Program-made: the position numbers and the translations under genes
Source: Perlabentimonas gracilis
GTDB lineage: Bacteria; Bacteroidota; Bacteroidia; Bacteroidales; Tenuifilaceae
Length of the DNA stretch: 61,586 nt
Direction: 5' to 3'
Assembly: GCF_011174675.1 (NCBI RefSeq)
Contig: NZ_JAANIG010000029.1
Span: 1-61,586, forward strand
Shown here: one piece after another, positions 1 through 7,791 of the stretch
How the letters are laid out: every line of letters begins with the position of its first letter
Position numbering within the stretch: the stretch's first letter is position 1
Notes under the pieces: generated by a model
The model's input: only the letters and a program-made list of their open reading frames with translations
What the model was told of the DNA's origin: nothing
Database searches by the model: none

Positions 1-419
1 TGTTAATAAAGCACCTATTCTTTAATTTCAACTACAATCCTGACCTTATATTTCTCAATTTCAATCTGTTAATCTTCCGAACATGACTGGGCAACGCCCA
101 GGTATACAGGTGCAAGGGTTTTAGCAGAAACGCTTGAATTTCCTTGCACTTGACAGAGCAAATATGTTGTTCAATTATTAGGGAACCAGATGTTTATGTT
201 TTATTCAGCAAGCCCTATGCTAGATTTTCTTCAAATAATAAATTCTCAGAGACATACTAAAACATTTTTGATAGCCTCATTTTTTCAGAATGCTTTCAAT
301 TTATAGACTTAGACGATATAAAGTAAATTTTATTTTCATTTTTTATTGAAAAAGAAATAATAGTACTACTTTTAAAACCAGTTTTTTATCAAATACTTAT
401 AATCTAAACTATTTACAGT
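1..419. other. Gene-free left end with two hairpins
   Basis: No convincing gene is present. Two inverted repeats are visible. The first is a compact hairpin at 87-101, CTGGGC/GCCCAG around a 3-base loop. The second has 11-bp arms at 107-117 and 142-152 with one mismatch and a 24-base loop. They could be the 3' terminator region of a gene left of the window, or part of a small structured RNA; no T-tract follows closely. The stretch 300-419 is very AT-rich and presumably holds the promoter of the gene at 420, but no clear TAnnTTTG box is visible. Confidence 0.4.
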
Positions 420-1010
420 ATGAAAAAATTATCTCTCACCAATGCAGAGTTTAACCATTTGCGCGACATTTACTTAGGCGAATTGGATAAAGCATTAAAA
501 AGGGTTGAGCACCTAACAGCCATACTAAAGAAAATTAATGCCGATTTTGATCCCCCCAAGGAGGAGGAGCTTATGGCTCAATACCAAAAGCTAAAGCCAA
601 CCAAACCTTCGGCAGAGAAAAAGGCTGTGCCCAAAAGAAAAGTTGCAACAAAGAGTGCAGCAAAAAGAAAAGCTGGAGCAAGAACCAGAAAACCAATAGT
701 TGATAAGGGGAGAGGTAAGGATAAAGTGAAATGGAACGATTTTGTTATAAAAGCTATCAGCGATAAGAAGTCGCCATCTTTATCGTCCGAAATTTATGAG
801 CTGGCACTAAAGGAGTTTAAGGTTCCTCAAAGCGATGCCCCCAAGGTAAAGAGGGTAATTTCTGGGGCACTATCTAAATTGGTTACCATGGAGAAGAAGT
901 TGCAAACGCAGAAACTTCCCAACTCACGCGAGAAATGGTATGGTTTGCCCGGTTGGTTCAACGAGAAGGGTGAGCTTAAGCCCGAGTTTGCTGCTAGGGA
1001 GAGTAAGTAA
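420..1010 (+). CDS. Histone-H1-like basic protein: coiled coil, Lys/Ala linker, winged-helix-like C-terminus
   Basis: I do not recognise a named family. The 196-residue protein has three parts. Residues 1-55 are a charged, probably helical or coiled-coil segment. Residues about 58-100 are a low-complexity basic linker rich in Lys, Ala, Pro and Arg, with KRK and AKRK clusters like a histone H1 tail. Residues about 103-196 look like a small globular domain (VKWNDFVIKAI, SSEIYELALKEF, VKRVISGALSKLV) ending in a WYGLPGWF segment, a pattern reminiscent of HARE or H1-type winged helices. A DNA-binding, nucleoid-associated or regulatory role is inferred from composition. The gene stands alone and converges on the GGGP synthase gene across a shared terminator. 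It has no signal peptide, so it should be cytoplasmic. Confidence 0.75.
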   Translation: MKKLSLTNAEFNHLRDIYLGELDKALKRVEHLTAILKKINADFDPPKEEELMAQYQKLKPTKPSAEKKAVPKRKVATKSAAKRKAGARTRKPIVDKGRGKDKVKWNDFVIKAISDKKSPSLSSEIYELALKEFKVPQSDAPKVKRVISGALSKLVTMEKKLQTQKLPNSREKWYGLPGWFNEKGELKPEFAARESK

Positions 1011-1028
1011 AGAGAATTGCATAAAGCC

Positions 1029-1058
1029 AAAAACGCAGGATCTCTTCCTGCGTTTTTT
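1029..1058. terminator. Bidirectional intrinsic terminator
   Basis: A stem AACGCAGGA/TCCTGCGTT with a 5-base loop is flanked by an A-run on the left and a T-run on the right. It can therefore end the H1-like gene on the plus strand and the pcrB-family gene on the minus strand. Confidence 0.8.
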
Positions 1059-1063
1059 ATTGC

Positions 1064-1774
1064 CTATCGCGATGCTGCCACCAGTTCTTCGAGTAGGTGA
1101 GGGTTCTTTTCGATGGAGTTGCCAACCACAACCATCGATGCGCCTGCCATTCGTATTGCGTTAGCTTGCTTTGGCGTTTTTATGCCTCCTCCTACTATCA
1201 CTGGGATATCAATACTATCGCAAACAGTTTTTATAAACGTTTCGGGAATGGAGTCCTGGGCGCCGCTTCCCCCTTCGAGGTATATGGTTTTTAAACCCAG
1301 CTGTTCGCCAGCCAATGCCGTTGCAAGGGCAATGTCGGGTTTGCTGCTGGGAATAGGCGATGTGTTGCTCATATACTGTGCCGATGAGGTTTGGCCAGAA
1401 TCAATCAGCATGTATCCGGTAGGGATAACCTCCATCTTGCTTTCCTTTATTGCTTGCGAGGCGATTACGTGATTGCCGATGAGGTATTCAGCGTTACGAC
1501 CCGAGATTAGCGAAAGGAGTAGTATGGCATCGGCAGTTGGGGTAAACTGAAAAACACTACCGGGAAACAGCACCGTTGGTATTCTGCAGTTACTTTTTAT
1601 GGTTGCTATGGTTTCCTCCATTCCTCGTTTTACAAGGCTGCCTCCAACCAGTATTAAATCAACACCAAGGCTCTCCGCCTTTGTAACCAAATCGGGGAGG
1701 TTGTCCGTTTGTTTATCGGGGTCAATAAGTAGCGCAAATGCGCCCCTTGAGCTTTTTATGGTGGAGTATACCAT
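1064..1774 (-). CDS. Geranylgeranylglyceryl phosphate synthase family protein
   Basis: The 236-residue TIM-barrel protein belongs to the GGGPS/PcrB family, which joins a polyprenyl diphosphate to sn-glycerol-1-phosphate to form an ether. Visible hallmarks are the LLIDPDK strand near residue 17, the phosphate-binding YLEGGSGA about residue 166, IVGGGIKTPKQA about residue 193, and a terminal VVVGNSIEKN segment. Bacteroidota carry group II members whose lipid product is not well established, so the exact substrate is uncertain. The start is 3 bases from the end of the PPTase gene, which implies co-transcription. There is no signal peptide; the enzyme is cytoplasmic and probably membrane-peripheral. 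Confidence 0.9.
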   Translation of the reverse strand: MVYSTIKSSRGAFALLIDPDKQTDNLPDLVTKAESLGVDLILVGGSLVKRGMEETIATIKSNCRIPTVLFPGSVFQFTPTADAILLLSLISGRNAEYLIGNHVIASQAIKESKMEVIPTGYMLIDSGQTSSAQYMSNTSPIPSSKPDIALATALAGEQLGLKTIYLEGGSGAQDSIPETFIKTVCDSIDIPVIVGGGIKTPKQANAIRMAGASMVVVGNSIEKNPHLLEELVAASR

Positions 1775-1777
1775 GGC

Positions 1778-2416
1778 TTACCAAACTAAAGTTTTAGGAT
1801 TACAGCACACCCATACCACGTTAAAGTACTCCAAGTATTGGTAGTTGAGAAGGAAGTGTTGAATGGTATTGCCAAGGCGAACCGAAGCCTCTAGCTTTCC
1901 TTCGTCAGATAAATGTTCGATAGGTTTTAGCTCCATATCGGAGCCGCCAAGGCCACTCATCCCCGGTAGCTTGTAAATGGCTTCCTTTGCGCTCCATATC
2001 AGAGCAAGCCTCCGATTGTCGTCGTTATCAACCCATTTCTTTTCTCGTTTCGAGAGATATTTATCCTTAACCTGGGCAAATGGCCGGGCAAACGATTCAA
2101 TATCGATGCCTACATGGAACTTCTCACTCATGATAACCGCAACAAATGGATAGGAGTGTGTTATGGAGATGTGCGACCGCGAATGGGCTAAAAAGGGACG
2201 CCGGGTAGGGTGATACATCACATGCCCCTCGTACCCAAACTCCCTAAGTAGCGAGCGTGCGGCCAACCACTCAAGCCTTCGTCTTTCGTTGGTAATACGG
2301 GCAAGCCCCGGAAAATATGTGCCACCTACCTTCTGCTTTAGGGTCTCCTCGTCCTCTTCAAGTCGCCACACGCCAAGTATAAAGTCTTCAGTTCTATGTA
2401 GGTGTTTTATGGCCAT
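1778..2416 (-). CDS. 4'-phosphopantetheinyl transferase superfamily protein
   Basis: The 212-residue Sfp-type PPTase would transfer 4'-phosphopantetheine from CoA to a carrier-protein serine. The two signature motifs are present: VGIDIESF near residue 102, whose Asp and Glu bind Mg2+, and WSAKEAIYK near residue 141, whose Glu and Lys complete the active site. A RRPFLAHSRSHISITHS segment upstream matches the CoA-binding region. The length is normal for the Sfp type. It lies 10 bases downstream of gldD and just upstream of the GGGP synthase gene, so it is probably the penultimate gene of the ssb-gldE-gldD operon. Its carrier-protein partner is not in this window. Confidence 0.9.
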   Translation of the reverse strand: MAIKHLHRTEDFILGVWRLEEDEETLKQKVGGTYFPGLARITNERRRLEWLAARSLLREFGYEGHVMYHPTRRPFLAHSRSHISITHSYPFVAVIMSEKFHVGIDIESFARPFAQVKDKYLSKREKKWVDNDDNRRLALIWSAKEAIYKLPGMSGLGGSDMELKPIEHLSDEGKLEASVRLGNTIQHFLLNYQYLEYFNVVWVCCNPKTLVW

Positions 2417-2426
2417 AGTAATTATT

Positions 2427-3008
2427 CTAGTGGTTCCACTCTATGGTTTCCATTATGTGTACAACATCTTTCCCAAAGAAATCGATGGCCGGTGAGAGTG
2501 AATCCTTATTGGGATTTACCGAGAAGTAAAGGGCTCCTCTAACAAAGTGTTTTACCGAGTCGGTTACATAGAACTGCCATGAGCTGGCAGTATTCCCCTT
2601 TAGGTTATATAGCATTCCGTAAACCTTTTTCTCTGGATCTTCAAAAAACTTCTCGCTAATTGCTTCGGCCTTAAGCGCATGCTTGTAAGCTAGGGTGCGA
2701 GAGTCTTCAGTTAGCGAATCGAGTCGGTTTTGTGCCTCCTTATAGCTTATGTGTATACGCGCCTTGTACTGTGGAAAATCGATATTCACCCAGTAATCCT
2801 CTGCAATTTTTGAGTCGTCGTTAACAAGCGTTCCGTAGGTTGGGTAGGAGAAACGGTAGGGATAGTGCGCCGAGTCTAAAAGTTGGTACTCCTTCTCAGG
2901 AAAGTCGATACGGAAGTAGCCACGGGGTTTGGGCGTTGAGCCTCCACCACAAGCCTGGAGAAGGATTACTCCAAGGATAACGAAAAATATGATTCTGATT
3001 CTACTCAT
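2427..3008 (-). CDS. gldD: Gliding motility lipoprotein GldD
   Basis: The 193-residue lipoprotein has a signal peptide ending in LLQAC, so acylation at Cys20 is expected. The PRGYFRIDFPEKEY segment after the signal is typical of GldD, which is required for gliding and is linked to type IX secretion in Flavobacterium johnsoniae. GldD is also found in non-gliding Bacteroidota, so motility cannot be concluded. It overlaps gldE by 8 bases and is followed 10 bases later by the PPTase gene. The gldE-gldD order is the one known for this phylum. Confidence 0.92.
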   Translation of the reverse strand: MSRIRIIFFVILGVILLQACGGGSTPKPRGYFRIDFPEKEYQLLDSAHYPYRFSYPTYGTLVNDDSKIAEDYWVNIDFPQYKARIHISYKEAQNRLDSLTEDSRTLAYKHALKAEAISEKFFEDPEKKVYGMLYNLKGNTASSWQFYVTDSVKHFVRGALYFSVNPNKDSLSPAIDFFGKDVVHIMETIEWNH

Positions 3009-4338
3009 GCTGATTTATATGCTTGTCGATGGACACTTTTATTCTTCGAATACGCTTGTTGTCAACCGAATCGATGGTGAACTTGAAGTACTTATGATTT
3101 ATTGTATCGTTTTTACTTGGCAGGTGTCCAATCATTTCAAGTATAACGCCGGCAAGAGTTTCGGCCTCACCCCTTACATCATCAAAAACCGAATCGCTTA
3201 CATTTAGCACCTTGGCAAAATCGTTGAGCAGTATTTTCCCCTCGAAAAGGTAGTTGTAATCGTCAATCTTAGTGTACAACGATATCTCCTCATCCGATTC
3301 GTCCGATATCTCCCCAACTATCTCCTCCAGTATATCCTCCAACGACACTATCCCGCAGGTTCCTCCATATTCATCTACCACAATGGCAAGGTGAATACGG
3401 TTTGCCTGGAATTCCGACAGGAGCACATTTATCTTTTTGCTCTCGGGGATAAAGTATGGCTCCCTAAGCAGCTTTTGCCAGTTAAAATCGTCTGGTTCGT
3501 CAATGTGGGGTAGCAGATCCTTAACGTATAGCACTCCCCTTACCTCATCGAATGAGTTCTCGTAAACGGGTATTCGGCTGTACCCCGACTCAACCACTAC
3601 CGATTTTAGCTTGTTGAAACCAGTTGTTTTATCGAGGGCAACAACATCAAGCCTTGGCTTCATGATCTCTCTAACCTCGGTATGCCCAAAGGTCACAATC
3701 CCTTTAAGTATCTTTTTCTCCTCGGGATGATGCCCTGAGGTAATCTCAAGTGCATCGCTAAGCTCATCGATAGATATATTTCGCTTTTGGGAGAACCTCC
3801 GATTCATTTGTGCCGTTGACGAAACCAGCAGGTAGTTGAAGGGCCTAAACACCTTGGTGATGATAAAAAGTGGAAGGGCCATAAAGCGAGCAAAGGATAA
3901 GGACTTGCTCGTTGCCAGAATTTTTGGTATTATCTCGCCAAATAGCAGTAGGATAAATGTTATTACCACAACTTGAACAACAAAACCAATGATTGGCGAT
4001 TGGCTAAAATCGATTGTTGCGTTGGTAATGAATGCCGAAAGTATAACAATACCAACATTGATGAAATTGTTCGCAATAAGTATGGAGGCAAGTAGCTGCT
4101 CCGGTTCTTGGAGCAGCTTTATCGCCACAGCATTGGTTTTGGTAGGGTTATCCTCCAGGTACTTTAAGTTAGCAGGACTTAACGAGAAGAATGCCGATTC
4201 TGAACCCGATACTAAGCTAGATAATACTAGGAGAATCACTAGCACTACGATGCCAAAAATTATTCCCAGAGTGATGGGGTAAAACGAGATGTCGGCCAAG
4301 ATTAATATGTTGGCTAAAAAATGATCGCCAGATTCCAA
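3001..4338 (-). CDS. gldE: Gliding motility-associated protein GldE (CNNM/CBS/CorC-type membrane protein)
   Basis: The 445-residue protein has three parts. A DUF21/CNNM membrane domain spans residues about 15-200 with several hydrophobic helices (LGIIFGIVVLVILLVLSSL, VVQVVVITFILLLFGEIIP). A pair of CBS domains covers about 205-335 (REIMKPRLDVVALD, RIPVYENSFDEVRGVLYVKD, LAIVVDEYGGTCGIVSLED). A C-terminal CorC/HlyC domain follows. The CNNM fold is linked to Mg2+ or Co2+ transport in other bacteria. In Flavobacterium, extra GldE compensates for some gldD defects. It sits between ssb, 37 bases upstream, and gldD, with which it overlaps. Confidence 0.92.
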   Translation of the reverse strand: MESGDHFLANILILADISFYPITLGIIFGIVVLVILLVLSSLVSGSESAFFSLSPANLKYLEDNPTKTNAVAIKLLQEPEQLLASILIANNFINVGIVILSAFITNATIDFSQSPIIGFVVQVVVITFILLLFGEIIPKILATSKSLSFARFMALPLFIITKVFRPFNYLLVSSTAQMNRRFSQKRNISIDELSDALEITSGHHPEEKKILKGIVTFGHTEVREIMKPRLDVVALDKTTGFNKLKSVVVESGYSRIPVYENSFDEVRGVLYVKDLLPHIDEPDDFNWQKLLREPYFIPESKKINVLLSEFQANRIHLAIVVDEYGGTCGIVSLEDILEEIVGEISDESDEEISLYTKIDDYNYLFEGKILLNDFAKVLNVSDSVFDDVRGEAETLAGVILEMIGHLPSKNDTINHKYFKFTIDSVDNKRIRRIKVSIDKHINQHE

Positions 4339-4375
4339 AATGCAATAGTTTTGTTAAACACTAAACCTCCTTGAT

Positions 4376-4816
4376 TTAGAAAGGAAGGTCATCTTCGGGT
4401 TCAGGCATAGGTGGTTCGGGCTTGTCGGTTCTTTGGGTGTTGGTTTCTGGGGCGTTTTGCTTAGTATTGTCCTGAACCTCACCCGTTGAAGGGCCTAAAA
4501 ACCTAAAGTTTGTACAGTACACCTCGGTGAAGTACTTTTTCACACCGGTCTCCTTATCGTCGTATGAACTTGTGCGTAGCCTGCCCTCTACATAGAGCAA
4601 CTTGCCCGACTTTACGTACTTCTCCACAATCTCAGCCTGATTTCGCCAAACCACAATGTTGTGCCACTCGGTTTGGGTAACCTTCTGACCGTTCTTGTCG
4701 GTATACGTTTCGTTAGTAGCCAAGGGAAAACGCGCTACGGCAATGCCACCCTCTAGGTGCCTTACATCGGGGTCTTTTCCTACATTGCCCACCAGAATTA
4801 CTTTGTTTACGCTCAT
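4376..4816 (-). CDS. ssb: Single-stranded DNA-binding protein
   Basis: The 146-residue protein has an N-terminal OB fold (about 1-105) beginning SVNKVILVGNVGKDPDVR, with the WHNIVVWRNQAEIVEKYV and LLYVEGRLRTSSYDDK segments that line the ssDNA groove. A Gln/Pro/Glu-rich linker leads to the acidic tip DDLPF, which recruits repair and replication partners. It opens the ssb-gldE-gldD-PPTase-pcrB-family cluster. In the Bacteroidota genomes I recall, this cluster directly follows mutY; here a C69 dipeptidase gene and a 43-kb block intervene. A -7 box lies 32 bases upstream. Confidence 0.97.
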   Translation of the reverse strand: MSVNKVILVGNVGKDPDVRHLEGGIAVARFPLATNETYTDKNGQKVTQTEWHNIVVWRNQAEIVEKYVKSGKLLYVEGRLRTSSYDDKETGVKKYFTEVYCTNFRFLGPSTGEVQDNTKQNAPETNTQRTDKPEPPMPEPEDDLPF

Positions 4817-4847
4817 AGCTAATTTAATTTAGGGTTTGTACAACATA

Positions 4848-4855
4848 CAAATATA
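4848..4855 (-). promoter_or_regulatory. Putative ssb promoter -7 box
   Basis: Read on the minus strand this is TATATTTG, an exact match to the Bacteroidota TAnnTTTG -7 element. It lies 32 bases before the ssb start. No good TTTG -33 element is seen. Confidence 0.5.
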
Positions 4856-4923
4856 AGCATAACAATTAAAAATGAGCACACCTAAAGGTTTAATATGCTA
4901 TCTGTCATTAACCCAGTTGATAC

Positions 4924-6567
4924 CTATTCGGCTTGTTTTTTTCGCCATCCTACTTCGTAGTAGGTTGGCTTTTCTTCAATGGCTTTTTGCAAAAATTCTT
5001 GCGGATAGCCTGTACCCTTTGGCCATGAATCTATCCTAATCTCCTCCCGAATATACCTGTCGTTGTATTTAACCAGCAGGTGCTTTGCAAGCTCTCTCCA
5101 TTGCTCAGCAACTTGCTCTGCATTGTCGGCGCTAAACGATGTGAGGTAGTCCTCCATCACCAATTTGTTGGTCTCGTGTAGCACTTCGGCTGCCTTGTCG
5201 ATGGCTGGAACCATAGCAAATACACGATCCTCCAGCTGGCGCTGCACCTTAAGGATATCATCAATAACAAGATTGTACATACCGTACGAGATATTATTAA
5301 CGGTTGAGAATACCCAGAAGGCCGATTCCCATGAAAATTCAATGGGGCTTCCTCCCTTGAGCGATGGGGGTACTGCATTGGTTGCCATGTAAAACGGCAT
5401 CCAAACGGTGGAGTAGGTGTCGTCAACCGAGTACCACGCTATTCCGCCTATGGCATCGGGTAACCAGCTTCGTGCCTGTGTGATGTACGAGAAAGCTGTT
5501 TGGGTTTGCGATACGGTGCGCTCCCAAGCGTATTGGGTTGAATCGCCTTCGAGGGTAAAGGTTAGGGGACGCCAGCGATATGGATTACCAAATGGGCCAG
5601 CTGCGATGCCTTCGCCTGTATAGTATGGTGTGTTATGGAAATGATCGCGATGGAAAGCAATTACATCCTGAACGCTAATCTTCTTGTCGGGCTTAATGAA
5701 TAAGGGGTAGGGCTCGGCACCCTCAACGCATCGCCAGTAATCGGCCGAATACTCTGCCGATGGAGCAGCTCTGTTGAAGATGCTCCAAACACGGCCCTCG
5801 CACATTAGAAGCGAGCGTGGAGAAACCGGGGCGTAGGCATCAACAAAGCTAAAGTCTTTGTCTTTACCCTTGAACCAACCCATTTGGCGAGCAAAATCAA
5901 CCACATCGTCGGCCCACATCCAATTGTCCTTATCTTTCCAATTAACTTTTCTAATCCTAGCTTGGTTTGCATGAGCAGCTATGTAACCATCGGGTACCCT
6001 GGCTGCTACCCACACTGCACCCTTGCCGTGTTCGCCTTTCCCAATAAATTCGAGCACCCATGCTTCGTTCTTATCAGCAATGGTGAACGACTCGCCGGTA
6101 TCGCTGTATCCATACTCCTTAGCGAGTTCATCCATTATTCGAATGGCATCGCGAGCAGAACTTGCTCTTTGCAGGGTTATGTAGATTAGGTTACCGTAAT
6201 CGATAAAACCATTTCCACCATGAAGTTCTTTTCGTCCGGTGAAGGTGGTTTCGCCTATGGAGACCTGCTTCTCGTTCATATTGCCCACTACCTTATAGGT
6301 TCGTGGTACCTGCTTAATGGTGCCAATGTATTTACCCTCACGGAAGCTATATAGCCTCAGCGAGTCGTCATTGGCATACTCGCCCCCTGGGTAAAAATGT
6401 AGTGGAGCCATAAAACCAACCACATCGTAGGTCCAGCTGGTTATTACGCTACCATCGGCACTGGCGCCTTTCGAAACGAGAACGCTTGTGCACCCATTGC
6501 TAGGCATAGGAGCTATTAGTAATAAGAAGGTAATTGACACGAATAGTTTGGCAAGCAAAGTTTTCAT
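4924..6567 (-). CDS. C69 family dipeptidase, secreted
   Basis: The 547-residue Ntn-hydrolase-type peptidase is of family C69 (PepD-like). A signal peptide of about 25 residues ends in SNG, and the next residue, Cys26 in CTSVLVSKGASADGS, is the expected N-terminal nucleophile after cleavage. Downstream blocks agree with the family (GNGFIDYGNLIYITLQRASSA, SFTIADKNEAWVLEFIGKG). It should cleave dipeptides, probably in the periplasm. It lies between the mutY remnant, 112 bases upstream, and ssb, 107 bases downstream, and has its own -7 box, so it probably forms a separate unit or a read-through unit with ssb. Confidence 0.9.
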   Translation of the reverse strand: MKTLLAKLFVSITFLLLIAPMPSNGCTSVLVSKGASADGSVITSWTYDVVGFMAPLHFYPGGEYANDDSLRLYSFREGKYIGTIKQVPRTYKVVGNMNEKQVSIGETTFTGRKELHGGNGFIDYGNLIYITLQRASSARDAIRIMDELAKEYGYSDTGESFTIADKNEAWVLEFIGKGEHGKGAVWVAARVPDGYIAAHANQARIRKVNWKDKDNWMWADDVVDFARQMGWFKGKDKDFSFVDAYAPVSPRSLLMCEGRVWSIFNRAAPSAEYSADYWRCVEGAEPYPLFIKPDKKISVQDVIAFHRDHFHNTPYYTGEGIAAGPFGNPYRWRPLTFTLEGDSTQYAWERTVSQTQTAFSYITQARSWLPDAIGGIAWYSVDDTYSTVWMPFYMATNAVPPSLKGGSPIEFSWESAFWVFSTVNNISYGMYNLVIDDILKVQRQLEDRVFAMVPAIDKAAEVLHETNKLVMEDYLTSFSADNAEQVAEQWRELAKHLLVKYNDRYIREEIRIDSWPKGTGYPQEFLQKAIEEKPTYYEVGWRKKQAE

Positions 6568-6593
6568 AACTTAATTTTTTATTGAGAAAGCTA

Positions 6594-6601
6594 CAAATAT
6601 A
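6594..6601 (-). promoter_or_regulatory. Putative C69 dipeptidase promoter -7 box
   Basis: On the minus strand this reads TATATTTG, an exact TAnnTTTG match, 27 bases upstream of the dipeptidase start. A -33 element is not obvious. Confidence 0.45.
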
Positions 6602-6678
6602 AGTCCTTGCTTTTTGCTAAAAAAGTAGAATCGTGCTCAATTCGTGTTCAATACTTAGAAAGGCTGCACCACGTTGGG

Positions 6679-6813
6679 CTAGCCGTTGTTCAGAAAATAT
6701 TTGGCAGCTGGTTCTGCAGCCAAAAAATTATCGATAAGCTTGGGGGTGGAGTAGTGGCTTACCTCGGACGTTGGCACCATGGTGCACTCCTGGGATAGCT
6801 TTTTGGAAATGGA
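6679..6813 (-). pseudogene. mutY 3'-end remnant (41 codons plus a different tail)
   Basis: Read on the minus strand, 6813-6691 encodes the last part of MutY in frame, from SISKKLSQEC through TPKLIDNFLAAE to AAKYFL. It then ends LNNG and a TAG stop at 6681-6679. It matches the end of the intact mutY at 49898-50020 over 123 bp with two mismatches. Both are silent: GAA/GAG for Glu and GTT/GTA for Val. Upstream of 6813 there is no mutY-like sequence and the frame hits a stop within about 10 codons, so the fragment is not expressed as MutY. Its position next to the dipeptidase and ssb suggests it marks the original 3' end of mutY, displaced by the 43-kb block. Confidence 0.92.
6691..6813. repeat. 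Left copy of the 123-bp direct repeat (mutY 3' end)
   Basis: It has the same orientation and length as 49898-50020, at an offset of 43,207. The mismatches are 6760 (t; a in the other copy) and 6763 (c; t in the other copy). Similarity stops abruptly at both ends. The repeat contains a short inverted repeat TTGGC/GCCAA near its left end. It marks the left edge of the putative island. Confidence 0.95.
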
Positions 6814-6914
6814 ATTAGTTCTTCTATTTATACAGGTTTAAACGTTTACTACTCAACTGCATTGGATACACTCTTTGTTAGCAAGTGTTGTTTATTTGAA
6901 ACCATGCTTTTTAT

Positions 6915-7607
6915 CTATTCAATAACTTGTTTTATTATGGCAAAGTAAATTTCAAGTGGGAACAAACCTACTTCAGCCCTTCTTTTATCAACATTTTCTG
7001 GTTCAATTAGAAATGGTGCATAGTATTCTCCTGTTTCTTTATTGCGTTCAACTTGAGTACCGTATATCTGCTTTTCCCCATTTGCTAATGCAACCCGATC
7101 CTCTAGGTATGCCAAATCTTTTGAAAAAGCATTTCCTTCCTGAACCGCCTGTCTCATCATTGGCAAATATTTCTCTTGAGTTGCAAGGTCAGAATGCTGA
7201 ATAACAAGAAAAAGAGTAGAATTACCTTTTTCGCCTACGACATCAACGCCAAGCCAGCCATTCTCATCCAGTATATTTTTAACTACTATTTGATTTAAAG
7301 AGTCTTTTTCATTGATGATTTTCCATAAAGATTTTACTTCATCAGATTCCCCACCGAATTTCTTTTCAATTTCTACTAGTAGGTTGCGATACTTTTGGTC
7401 TTCATAATAAATGCTATCAAGGATTGCTACTAGAATTTCGTTTTCTTTCTCCCCTGTATTTACTTTTGTAACCGTTACTTGACGTTCTTCCTTTTGATTA
7501 AGATTGTGAGTTTTCTTAATCTTATCAAAACACATTTCTGGTTCTTGTCCATTTGTGACATTAAGAATTGTCAGGCTTAAGGCTATCAGTAAGTTGATTC
7601 TTTTCAT
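6915..7607 (-). CDS. DUF6624 family protein, secreted
   Basis: The 230-residue protein has a cleavable-type signal (MKRINLLIALSLTILNVTNGQ). The C-terminal half carries the conserved DUF6624 pattern: GWLGVDVVGEKGNSTLFLV, then IQHSDLATQEKYLPMM, LAYLEDRVALANGEKQIYGT and a final LYFAI-like helix. The function of the family is unknown. It is the first gene inside the island's left edge and is separated by about 180 bases from the DUF6055 gene, so it need not share that operon. The His and Asp residues of IQHSD and LEDR are the best candidates for conserved functional positions. Confidence 0.75.
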   Translation of the reverse strand: MKRINLLIALSLTILNVTNGQEPEMCFDKIKKTHNLNQKEERQVTVTKVNTGEKENEILVAILDSIYYEDQKYRNLLVEIEKKFGGESDEVKSLWKIINEKDSLNQIVVKNILDENGWLGVDVVGEKGNSTLFLVIQHSDLATQEKYLPMMRQAVQEGNAFSKDLAYLEDRVALANGEKQIYGTQVERNKETGEYYAPFLIEPENVDKRRAEVGLFPLEIYFAIIKQVIE

Positions 7608-7648
7608 TCTCTTTTTTCTTCGATGTAGTTTTAATTATGGCTTTGATT

Positions 7649-7688
7649 TCCCCTCCAAAAAGCATTTGCACCCAAGTGCACTAAAGGG
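7649..7688. other. Stem-loop between the DUF6055 and DUF6624 genes
   Basis: Nested inverted repeats are present: outer arms CCCCT/AGGGG and an inner hairpin TGCAC/GTGCA with a 4-base loop (7667-7680). It lies about 100 bases past the DUF6055 stop on the minus strand. No T-tract follows, so it is only a possible terminator or RNA-stabilising structure. Confidence 0.35.
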
Positions 7689-7791
7689 GATTATAAAAGT
7701 ACTTGTTTACCTTATTAACCCAGACTCTCCAACTATTGATATTTTTAATAAAAATTGGTACTTTGCAATAGCCCCTGAAAATCTATTCCAA

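Noticed and set aside
6607-6798. Plus-strand open frame of 63 codons across the mutY remnant
   Set aside because: It is antisense to the mutY fragment and has no family resemblance or promoter; a shadow of the old coding sequence.
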